NCBI GenBank assembly: GCA_024639625.1
Contig: JAHEIA010000235.1
Span: 1-5,632, forward strand
DNA from: Chromatiales bacterium
Lineage (GTDB): Bacteria > Pseudomonadota > Gammaproteobacteria > Chromatiales > Chromatiaceae
Reading direction: 5' to 3'
DNA length: 5,632 nucleotides
Shown in pieces: positions 1 through 5,632 of this stretch (within the stretch, counting starts at the first letter, position 1; every line of letters begins with the position of its first letter). The notes under the pieces are model-generated. The model was not told the DNA's origin and made no database searches. It worked only from the letters and a program-made list of their open reading frames with translations. The position numbers were made by a program, and so were the translations under genes.

Positions 1-1
1 G

Positions 2-1186
2 CTGCAGGTGGTCGGGTTCACAGGAACTAACGGCAAGACCAGCTGCAGCCATTTTCTTGCGCAAGCACTGGCGCCGCAGGGGGCGTGCGGCTTGATCGGA
101 ACCCTGGGTTACGGGTTCCCCGGTCGACTGCAGCCCGCTACGCGGACCACGCCGGATGCGGTGGAAGTGCAGCGGCTCCTGGCCGCGTTTCGCGACCAGG
201 GCGCCGGGGCGGTCTCGATGGAGGTGTCATCCCACGCGCTCGATCAAGGCCGGGTGGCCGCCGTGGCTTTCGATGTTGGGGTGCTGACCAACCTGAGCCA
301 CGACCACCTCGACTACCATGGCGCCATGCAGGCGTATGCCGGAGCGAAGCGCAGGTTGTTTCTTCACCCAGGCCTGTCGACCGCGGTGCTGAACCACGAT
401 GATGCCTTCGGCCGGGAACTGCTTCCCGATCTTCCTTCCGCGGTGCGCCCGGTGCTCTATGGGACCGGTGCCGTGCCGCGGCTACCGGACTCCATCGCCG
501 GCTGGGTTTGGGCGGAAGAGCTAGCGGCGGATGCCTCCGGTCTGCGCGCGCGGTTGCGCAGCAGCTGGGGGGACGGGGTGCTGCGAAGCGGCCTCATGGG
601 GCGCTTCAATGTCAGCAACCTGCTGGCGGTGCTGGCCGTGATCTTGGATCGGGGTGTGGAACTGCCGCAGGCGCTCGCGCGGCTGCTCGATGTCCGTGCG
701 GTGCCGGGACGCATGGAGTCCTTCGGCGGCGGCTCCGCACCTCGCGTGATCGTCGATTACGCCCACACGCCCGATGCCCTAGAACAAGTTCTGCGCGGGC
801 TGCGCGAGCACTGTGAGGGCCGCTTGGTCTGTGTTTTCGGTTGCGGCGGTGAACGTGACCGGGCCAAGCGCCCGCTGATGGGTGCGATCGCACATCGCTA
901 TGCCGACCGAGTGGTGCTGACCGACGATAACCCGCGGGGAGAGGACCCCGAGCGGATCATCCGCGACATCCTGCGTGGTCTGCGTTCGCCGCACCGCATC
1001 GCCGTACAGCGCAACCGGGCGCAAGCCATCCGCGAGGCGGTGGCCGCGGCACAACCCGAGGATATCGTAGTGGTGGCCGGTAAGGGGCACGAGACAGCGC
1101 AGGATTACGGGGATCTTGTCCTGCCGTTCCGTGATCGGGATCAGGTGCGCCAAGCGTTGGCCGGCCGCGTAAAGGGGGCGCCGTGA
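2..1186 (+). CDS. murE: UDP-MurNAc-L-Ala-D-Glu:meso-diaminopimelate ligase MurE (5'-truncated by window edge)
   Basis: Cytoplasmic ATP-dependent Mur ligase that adds the third stem-peptide residue to UDP-MurNAc-L-Ala-D-Glu. The frame is open from the first base and 394 residues are visible. The E. coli enzyme has about 495, so the N-terminal UDP-binding domain (roughly 100 residues) and the start codon lie upstream of the window. Counting from the first full codon at position 2, the ATP-binding loop GTNGKTS is at residues 8-14 and the MEVSSHALDQGRVA segment follows near 73-86. NLSHDHLDYHG is near 97-107, and the lysine expected to be carbamylated is K116 (codon 347-349). VDYAHTPDALE is near 251-261, and GKGHE is at 360-364. 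The DNPR motif (309-312, bases 926-937) is the family signature for meso-diaminopimelate rather than L-lysine, as expected in a Gram-negative. The stop overlaps the murF start. Identity is near certain; the missing N-terminus is only a window effect. Confidence 0.97.
   Translation: MQVVGFTGTNGKTSCSHFLAQALAPQGACGLIGTLGYGFPGRLQPATRTTPDAVEVQRLLAAFRDQGAGAVSMEVSSHALDQGRVAAVAFDVGVLTNLSHDHLDYHGAMQAYAGAKRRLFLHPGLSTAVLNHDDAFGRELLPDLPSAVRPVLYGTGAVPRLPDSIAGWVWAEELAADASGLRARLRSSWGDGVLRSGLMGRFNVSNLLAVLAVILDRGVELPQALARLLDVRAVPGRMESFGGGSAPRVIVDYAHTPDALEQVLRGLREHCEGRLVCVFGCGGERDRAKRPLMGAIAHRYADRVVLTDDNPRGEDPERIIRDILRGLRSPHRIAVQRNRAQAIREAVAAAQPEDIVVVAGKGHETAQDYGDLVLPFRDRDQVRQALAGRVKGAP
1172..1178 (+). promoter_or_regulatory. 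Ribosome binding site for murF
   Basis: AAGGGGG is one mismatch from the AAGGAGG consensus. It sits inside the end of murE, 4 bases before the GTG at 1183, which is slightly short but workable spacing. It supports the GTG as the murF start in place of a later in-frame ATG. Confidence 0.6.
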
Positions 1187-2553
1187 CCAGCAGCTACGGT
1201 CTGGCGCAAACCGCGCGTATGCTCCGCGCCGAACACCTGGGCGCGGACGGGCGTTTTTCCGCGGTCAGCACCGATACCCGTACGCTGGTCCGGGGAGACC
1301 TGTACGTAGCCTTGCGCGGCGGCCGGTTCGATGGCCACGACTACTTGGGTGAGGCCGAGGACAAGGGAGCGGTGGGGGCCATGGTCGACCAGCGGCAGCC
1401 ACGGCAGCTGCCGCAGATCGTGGTCGACGATACCCGTAGCGCTCTGGGTCGGCTCGCGACGCATTGGCGGCGCAGCTTTGGCCACAAGGTGGTCGCGGTG
1501 ACCGGCAGCAACGGTAAGACCACGGTAAAGGAGATGCTGGCGAGCATCTTGGCGCAACGCGGTTCGGTGCTCGCCACCCGCGGCAACTTGAATAATGACA
1601 TCGGTGTTCCCCTGACCCTGCTGCGCTTGCAAGGGGAAGAATTTTCCGTGATCGAGATGGGGGCCAATCATCCAGGGGAGATTGCCTACTTGAGTACCAT
1701 CGCCGAACCGAACGTCGCGGTGTTGAACAACGTGGGGGCGGCTCATCTCGAGGGATTTGGTGATCTCGAAGGGGTGGCGCAGGCGAAAGGGGAGATCGTT
1801 ACCGGCTTGGCCGCGGACGGAACCGTCGTCATCAATGCGGACGATCCCTGGGCCCCTCTGTGGAGGCGACTTGCGGCACCGCGTCGGGTCGTCACCTTCG
1901 CCATGCAGCATGCTGCGGAGATCTCGGTCGCAGCGCGGGAGGTCGAGATTCGTTGGCGCGAGGACGGGTTCCGCTGTCATTTCCTGCTGCGCACTCCGCG
2001 CGGCGATTGTCCGATCGGTATGGCACTGGGTGGCTTGCACAACGTCATGAACGCCATGGCCGCGGCCGGCGCCGCCCTGGAACTCGGCGCGAGCCTGCAA
2101 GACATTGCGCGCGGACTGAAGCAGCTGGCCCCGGTTCGCGGCCGCATGCAGACCCGCAAAGGAGCCGGCGGCCTGCGCGTGATCGACGACACCTACAACG
2201 CAAACCCCGACTCGGTCGCCGCCGCGCTGGCCGTTTTGGCGGGTGCCCCTGGAGGTCGTTGGCTGGTGCTGGGAGATCTTGCAGAACTGGGCCCGCGGAG
2301 CCTGGAATACCACGCGCAGCTCGGCAGAGAGGCGAGGGAGGCAGGGGTCGAGCGCTTGTTTACGGTTGGTTCGCTCAGTGCTGCGGCTGCCGAGGGTTTC
2401 GGCGTTGGTGCTTGCCACTACGCGACCCAGGCGGATTTGCTGCGAGCGCTGCACGCGAGCATCGCCGGGAAGGTATGGGTGTTGGTGAAGGGATCCCGAG
2501 CATCGGCGATGGAAAAAATCGTGCAGGGATTGTTGATGGACGAGGCGCTCTGA
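1183..2553 (+). CDS. murF: UDP-MurNAc-tripeptide:D-alanyl-D-alanine ligase MurF
   Basis: Cytoplasmic Mur ligase that joins D-Ala-D-Ala to the UDP-MurNAc-tripeptide with ATP, completing the pentapeptide precursor used by MraY. The product is 456 residues, close to the E. coli length of about 452. An N-terminal substrate-binding domain (about 1-100) contains the STDTR and GDLYVALRG blocks typical of MurF. The central ATPase domain begins with the P-loop [11 protein letters not shown] (108-118), then NLNNDIG (135-141), [10 protein letters not shown] (158-167) and [12 protein letters not shown] (182-193). The C-terminal ligase domain carries [10 protein letters not shown] (335-344) and KGSR (436-439). 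The GTG start forms a GTGA overlap with the murE stop and has a good ribosome site just upstream. The first recognisable N-terminal block begins within 30 residues, so no longer start is needed. The neighbours MurE and MraY act immediately before and after it in the pathway. Nothing appears broken or missing. Confidence 0.97.
   Translation: MTSSYGLAQTARMLRAEHLGADGRFSAVSTDTRTLVRGDLYVALRGGRFDGHDYLGEAEDKGAVGAMVDQRQPRQLPQIVVDDTRSALGRLATHWRRSFGHKVVAVTGSNGKTTVKEMLASILAQRGSVLATRGNLNNDIGVPLTLLRLQGEEFSVIEMGANHPGEIAYLSTIAEPNVAVLNNVGAAHLEGFGDLEGVAQAKGEIVTGLAADGTVVINADDPWAPLWRRLAAPRRVVTFAMQHAAEISVAAREVEIRWREDGFRCHFLLRTPRGDCPIGMALGGLHNVMNAMAAAGAALELGASLQDIARGLKQLAPVRGRMQTRKGAGGLRVIDDTYNANPDSVAAALAVLAGAPGGRWLVLGDLAELGPRSLEYHAQLGREAREAGVERLFTVGSLSAAAAEGFGVGACHYATQADLLRALHASIAGKVWVLVKGSRASAMEKIVQGLLMDEAL
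2542..2545 (+). promoter_or_regulatory. Ribosome binding site for mraY
   Basis: GAGG lies within the last codons of murF, 9 bases before the mraY ATG. It is a short core match only, so translation of mraY probably also depends on ribosomes finishing murF one base upstream of the start. Confidence 0.45.
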
Positions 2554-2554
2554 G

Positions 2555-3637
2555 ATGCTGCTGCTGTTAGCGGAATTCCTGGCCCGATTCGAAAGCAGTT
2601 TCTCGGTATTTCAATACCTGACGCTGCGCGCCATCTTGAGCGTTCTTACCGCACTGATGATCTCCTTCCTGGTCGGTCCGGCAATGATCCGCAGGCTCAG
2701 CGTTCACCAAATCGGTCAGCCGGTGCGTGACGATGGGCCGCAGTCGCATATCCAGAAAGCCGGAACGCCGACTATGGGGGGGGCGTTGCTTTTGGTCGCG
2801 ATCACCGTGACTACCCTGCTCTGGTCCGATCTGACCAATCACTATGTCTGGGTAGTTCTCTGTGTGACCCTGGTGTTCGGCTTGATCGGCTTCATCGACG
2901 ATTACAAGAAACTGGTGCTGCAAGATTCTCGGGGTCTGCCCGCCGGTTCAAAATATTTTTGGCAATCCGTGGCCGGTTTGGCGGCAGCCTGCGTGCTCTA
3001 CCTGACCGCGACCTCTCCCGCCGCGACTCAGCTTTTGATTCCCTACTTCAAGGACGTTTCCATCGGACTCGGTCCGTGGTTCATCGTCCTCGCCTATTTC
3101 GTCATCGTCGGCTCGAGCAACGCCGTGAACCTGACCGATGGCCTGGATGGACTGGCCATCATGCCAACGGTAATGGTCGCCGGTGCGCTCGGGATATTCG
3201 CCTATGCCTCGGGGCACGCGGATTTCGCCACCTACCTCAAGATCCCCAGCCTGCCCGGCGTCGGAGAGCTGGTGATCTTGTGTGGCGCCATCGTTGGGGC
3301 TGGTCTCGGCTTTCTTTGGTTCAACGCCTATCCGGCGCAGGTATTTATGGGCGATGTCGGAGCCCTTTCCCTTGGCGCAGCGCTCGGCGCTTTGGCGGTG
3401 GCGGTGCGGCAGGAACTGATTCTCCTGGTGATGGGTGGATTGTTCGTGATGGAAACCATCTCGGTGATCCTGCAGGTCGCGTCCTACAAGCTGACCGGCA
3501 GACGGATCTTTCGCATGGCGCCTTTGCATCACCATTTCGAACTCAAAGGATGGCCGGAGCCGCGGGTGATCGTGCGTTTCTGGATCATTACCGTGATCTT
3601 GGTGTTGGTCGGTCTCGCCAGCCTCAAGATTCGTTGA
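2555..3637 (+). CDS. mraY: Phospho-N-acetylmuramoyl-pentapeptide-transferase MraY
   Basis: Integral inner-membrane enzyme that transfers phospho-MurNAc-pentapeptide from UDP to undecaprenyl phosphate, giving lipid I. The 360-residue length equals that of E. coli MraY, and the two align without obvious gaps. Visible landmarks are DDGPQSH (59-65), GTPTMGG (70-76), the aspartate pair D115-D116 in [25 protein letters not shown] (189-205), and [14 protein letters not shown] (256-269) with the catalytic-site D267. [18 protein letters not shown] (321-338) carries the three-histidine motif. Hydrophobicity by eye is consistent with about ten membrane helices, the family topology. The ATG starts one base after the murF stop, and the first residues resemble E. 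coli MraY (hydrophobic [10 protein letters not shown]), which supports this start. All key residues are present. It takes the MurF product as substrate; MurG, expected downstream, would use its product. Confidence 0.99.
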   Translation: MLLLLAEFLARFESSFSVFQYLTLRAILSVLTALMISFLVGPAMIRRLSVHQIGQPVRDDGPQSHIQKAGTPTMGGALLLVAITVTTLLWSDLTNHYVWVVLCVTLVFGLIGFIDDYKKLVLQDSRGLPAGSKYFWQSVAGLAAACVLYLTATSPAATQLLIPYFKDVSIGLGPWFIVLAYFVIVGSSNAVNLTDGLDGLAIMPTVMVAGALGIFAYASGHADFATYLKIPSLPGVGELVILCGAIVGAGLGFLWFNAYPAQVFMGDVGALSLGAALGALAVAVRQELILLVMGGLFVMETISVILQVASYKLTGRRIFRMAPLHHHFELKGWPEPRVIVRFWIITVILVLVGLASLKIR

Positions 3638-3645
3638 GCTGAAGC

Positions 3646-3653
3646 AAGAGGAA
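3646..3653 (+). promoter_or_regulatory. Ribosome binding site for murD, relevant to start choice
   Basis: AAGAGGAA lies in the 25-base mraY-murD gap, the only real intergenic space in the window. Its AGGA core (3649-3652) is 10 bases from the TTG at 3663 and 13 bases from the GTG at 3666. The spacing favours TTG, but the GTG one codon later is not excluded. Confidence 0.55.
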
Positions 3654-3662
3654 ACAACGGGG

Positions 3663-5030
3663 TTGGTGGCAGAAGCACAAACCGTGGTGCGGGATCAGGG
3701 TAAGACCCTGATAGTCGGCCTAGGCACGACAGGGCTCTCCTGCGCGCGCTATCTAACCCGCTGCGGGGTTTCTGTGGCTGTTACCGATAGCCGCCTCGAG
3801 CCGCCCGGGCTCCCGGGGTTGCGCAAGGAACTGCCCGATCTGGCGGTATTCCTCGGTGGGTTTCGACCCGAGGTCTTTGCCGCGGCGGATCAGCTGGTCT
3901 TGAGCCCGGGTGTCGCACTGAGCGAGCCCTTGGTCCAGCAAGCGATCGCGCGCGGGGTCCCGGTGCTCGGAGACATCGAGCTGTTCGCCCGCAGCGCCCG
4001 CGCCCCGGTCGTCGCGATCACCGGGTCGAACGGCAAGAGCACGGTTACCACACTGGTCGGCGAGATGGCGAAACAGGCTGGCCGCACGGTCGGCATCGGC
4101 GGGAATATCGGGTTGCCGGCGTTGGACTTGCTCGCCGAGCCCGCGGAGTTGTACGTTCTCGAACTGTCGAGTTTCCAGCTCGAGACGACCTGCTCGCTGC
4201 AAGCCCGGGCTGCAGTGGTACTGAACGTCTCCGCCGACCATCTTGATCGCTACCCCGATGTTGGCGCCTATGCCAAGGCGAAGGCGCGAATCCTCAAGGG
4301 TGCCCAAGTCGCGGTGCTCAACCGCGACGATCCGCGCGTCGTCGCGATGTGCGGATTAGCGAACAAGGACGTGCTCTTTACCCTGGCGCAGCCCGACGGG
4401 GACACCTACGGAGTCACCCATACTGGGGGGCAGGATTGGTTGAGCCGCGGAGGTGATGCCCTGTTCCCGGTCTCCGAGCTGCAGATTCCGGGCCGCCACA
4501 ATCTGGCCAACGCGTTGGCCGCTCTGGCGCTGGGAGAAGCCGTGGGCTTGCCCCTGGCGCCCATGCAGGAGGCATTGCGCAGGTTCCGCGGTCTTGCCCA
4601 CCGCTGCCAGTTGGTGGCCAAGAAGCGAGGTGTTCGCTGGTTCGACGATTCAAAGGGCACCAATGTCGGCGCCACCATCGCCGCGCTGCAGGGCCTGCAT
4701 GCGCCAAGCGGAACTGGGCGCAGCGTGCTTATCGCGGGGGGGGATGGCAAGGGTGCAGATTTTGCGCCGCTAGCGCCGGTGGTCGAGCATACTGCGCGGG
4801 CCGTTGTTCTGATCGGACGCGACGCTCAGCGGATCGAAGCTGCGCTTGGCGCCCGGGTACCTGTGCTGCGGGCGGATTCCATGGAACAGGCGGTCGTCTT
4901 GGCCGCGGAGCAGGCTCGGGCGGGGGACCGTGTGCTGCTATCCCCTGCGTGCGCCAGCTTCGACATGTTTCGCAACTTCGAAGAACGCGGCGAGGCCTTC
5001 GCCGCAGCGGTGGAAGGTTTGCCGTCATGA
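3663..5030 (+). CDS. murD: UDP-MurNAc-L-alanine:D-glutamate ligase MurD
   Basis: Cytoplasmic Mur ligase that adds D-glutamate to UDP-MurNAc-L-Ala with ATP, two steps before MurF. The product is 455 residues; E. coli MurD has 438, and most of the excess is a longer N-terminal lead and small loops. The N-terminal Rossmann-like UDP-binding domain opens with LIVGLGTTGLSC (16-27), followed by SPGVALS (81-87) and GDIELF (103-108). The central domain has the P-loop GSNGKSTVTTLVGEMAK (121-137), GGNIGLPAL (146-154), LELSSFQLETT (167-177), and DHLDRYP (192-198). K207 is the counterpart of the lysine carbamylated in E. coli (K198). The C-terminal domain has RWFDDSKGTNVGAT (325-338), AGGDGKGADF (358-367) and LLSPACASFD (425-434). 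The start is taken as TTG from the ribosome-site spacing; GTG at 3666, 3684 or 3687 are alternatives that would not touch the fold. The stop overlaps the ftsW start. Confidence 0.97.
   Translation: MVAEAQTVVRDQGKTLIVGLGTTGLSCARYLTRCGVSVAVTDSRLEPPGLPGLRKELPDLAVFLGGFRPEVFAAADQLVLSPGVALSEPLVQQAIARGVPVLGDIELFARSARAPVVAITGSNGKSTVTTLVGEMAKQAGRTVGIGGNIGLPALDLLAEPAELYVLELSSFQLETTCSLQARAAVVLNVSADHLDRYPDVGAYAKAKARILKGAQVAVLNRDDPRVVAMCGLANKDVLFTLAQPDGDTYGVTHTGGQDWLSRGGDALFPVSELQIPGRHNLANALAALALGEAVGLPLAPMQEALRRFRGLAHRCQLVAKKRGVRWFDDSKGTNVGATIAALQGLHAPSGTGRSVLIAGGDGKGADFAPLAPVVEHTARAVVLIGRDAQRIEAALGARVPVLRADSMEQAVVLAAEQARAGDRVLLSPACASFDMFRNFEERGEAFAAAVEGLPS
5012..5017 (+). promoter_or_regulatory. Ribosome binding site for ftsW
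   Basis: GGAAGG lies within the last codons of murD, 9 bases before the ATG at 5027. It supports this ATG, which overlaps the murD stop, as the ftsW start. Confidence 0.55.
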
Positions 5031-5632
5031 GCAGCGCTTTCTACGGCAACCACGCGTCGCGTCGGCAAGATTCCGCAGTGCGACTCCCGCAGATCGATTA
5101 TTGGTTACTGCTGGCAGCATTGGCGTTGCTGCTCTTCGGCTTCGTTATGGTGGCTTCTGCGTCCCTGGTGATCGCGGATAAGAATACGGGCGCACCTTTT
5201 TTCTATGTCGCACGTCATGGCATCGCGATCGCCATCGGGCTCGGCGCTTCCTTGGTTGTGATGCATCTGCGCATGGAGGTCTGGGAGAAGTCGGGGACCG
5301 TTTTGTACCTGCTCGGGCTCTTGTTGTTGGCGTTGGTATTGGTACCCGGTGTGGGCAAAACGGTCAACGGCGCGACGCGCTGGATCCCTCTCGGCACCTT
5401 CAGTCTGCAAAGTTCGGAGTTGATGAAACTGTTCATGGTGATCTACATCGCCGGCTATCTGGTGCGCCAGCAGGTGCAGGTGACCACTTCTTTCTGGGGG
5501 TTCGCCAAGCCGATGATCCTGCTCGCCTTGGCATGTGCCCTGATCATGGCGCAACCGGATTTCGGTACGACCGCTGTGTTGTTGGCCACCGCTCTGGGCA
5601 TGTTGTTCATTGCCGGCGTACCGGTATGGCAG
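5027..5632 (+). CDS. ftsW: Septal peptidoglycan glycosyltransferase FtsW (3'-truncated by window edge)
   Basis: SEDS-family inner-membrane protein that polymerises lipid II at the division septum together with the transpeptidase FtsI (PBP3). The frame stays open from the ATG to the last base, giving 202 residues, about half of the usual ~400. Residues 1-22 form a polar cytoplasmic lead. Hydrophobic segments by eye are near 25-50, 62-80, 92-108, 130-146, 162-176 and 181-199. Family blocks seen are FGFVMVASAS (37-46), the GVGKTVNGATRWIPLG stretch (108-123), the QSSELMKL segment (128-135), YLVRQQ (144-149) and AQPDFGTTAVLL (175-186). The fragment ends in AGVPVWQ, matching AGAKLWQ at the corresponding place in E. 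coli FtsW. The downstream half, including the extracytoplasmic loop with the proposed catalytic aspartate, is outside the window. FtsW is preferred over the paralogue RodA because it lies directly after murD in the dcw order. Confidence 0.95.
   Translation, partial: MSSAFYGNHASRRQDSAVRLPQIDYWLLLAALALLLFGFVMVASASLVIADKNTGAPFFYVARHGIAIAIGLGASLVVMHLRMEVWEKSGTVLYLLGLLLLALVLVPGVGKTVNGATRWIPLGTFSLQSSELMKLFMVIYIAGYLVRQQVQVTTSFWGFAKPMILLALACALIMAQPDFGTTAVLLATALGMLFIAGVPVWQ

Noticed and set aside
1..1186. Truncated murE considered as a pseudogene or as a short form starting at the GTG at position 8
   Set aside because: The frame is open to the window edge, and that GTG encodes a valine just before the ATP-binding loop. 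The missing N-terminal domain is therefore explained by the window cut.
1141..2454. Long open frame of 437 codons on the - strand opposite murF
   Set aside because: It lies entirely antisense to a complete, motif-bearing murF. Its product is low in complexity, rich in Arg, Gln and His, and resembles no family I know. Such frames are expected opposite GC-rich genes with strong third-position bias.
1860..2570. Open frame of 236 codons on the + strand within murF, in another frame
   Set aside because: It overlaps the C-terminal half of murF in a different frame. Its product is Arg- and Gly-rich with no domain, while the murF frame keeps all conserved motifs across the same region.
2948..3535. 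Open frame of 195 codons on the - strand opposite mraY
   Set aside because: It is antisense to a highly conserved membrane-protein gene and is rich in charged residues and His, as expected from reading hydrophobic codons backwards. No ribosome site or family motif was recognised.
3631..3660. Possible hairpin around the murD ribosome site: CGTTG (3632-3636) pairing with CAACG (3655-3659), plus a flanking G-U pair
   Set aside because: The stem has only five Watson-Crick pairs and an 18-base loop, with the ribosome site in the loop, so it should be weak and would not hide the site. There is no following T-run, so it is not a terminator. Chance is the simpler explanation.

Overview
The window is an uninterrupted stretch of the division and cell wall (dcw) cluster of a GC-rich Gram-negative bacterium. 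Five genes lie head to tail on the + strand in the canonical order murE – murF – mraY – murD – ftsW. murE is cut by the left edge and ftsW by the right edge. The closest remembered matches are gammaproteobacterial: MraY has exactly the 360-residue length of the E. coli protein and shares long identical blocks with it, and MurD and FtsW also align well with E. coli. The GC-rich codon use points to a lineage outside the enterics, perhaps a purple-sulfur or sulfur-oxidising type, but that placement is a guess.

Layout: positions 2-1186 hold the C-terminal ~80% of MurE. Positions 1183-2553 hold complete MurF, 2555-3637 complete MraY, 3663-5030 complete MurD, and 5027-5632 the first 202 codons of FtsW. 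The junctions are a 4-bp GTGA overlap (murE/murF), a 1-bp gap (murF/mraY), a 25-bp gap (mraY/murD) and a 4-bp ATGA overlap (murD/ftsW). This is a compact, probably co-transcribed and translationally coupled operon. I see no promoter, terminator, RNA gene, mobile element, CRISPR array or long repeat. There is no gene-free stretch over 25 bp.

Together the genes make and deploy the peptidoglycan precursor. MurD adds D-Glu to UDP-MurNAc-L-Ala, MurE adds meso-diaminopimelate (its DNPR motif is present), and MurF adds D-Ala-D-Ala. MraY moves the finished phospho-MurNAc-pentapeptide onto undecaprenyl phosphate in the inner membrane, and FtsW polymerises the resulting lipid II at the septum. By the usual dcw order, ftsI should lie upstream and murG/murC downstream.

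No undescribed system was found. All readable coding capacity is explained by known essential genes with intact motifs. The findings below are small points about starts, junctions and homopolymer tracts.
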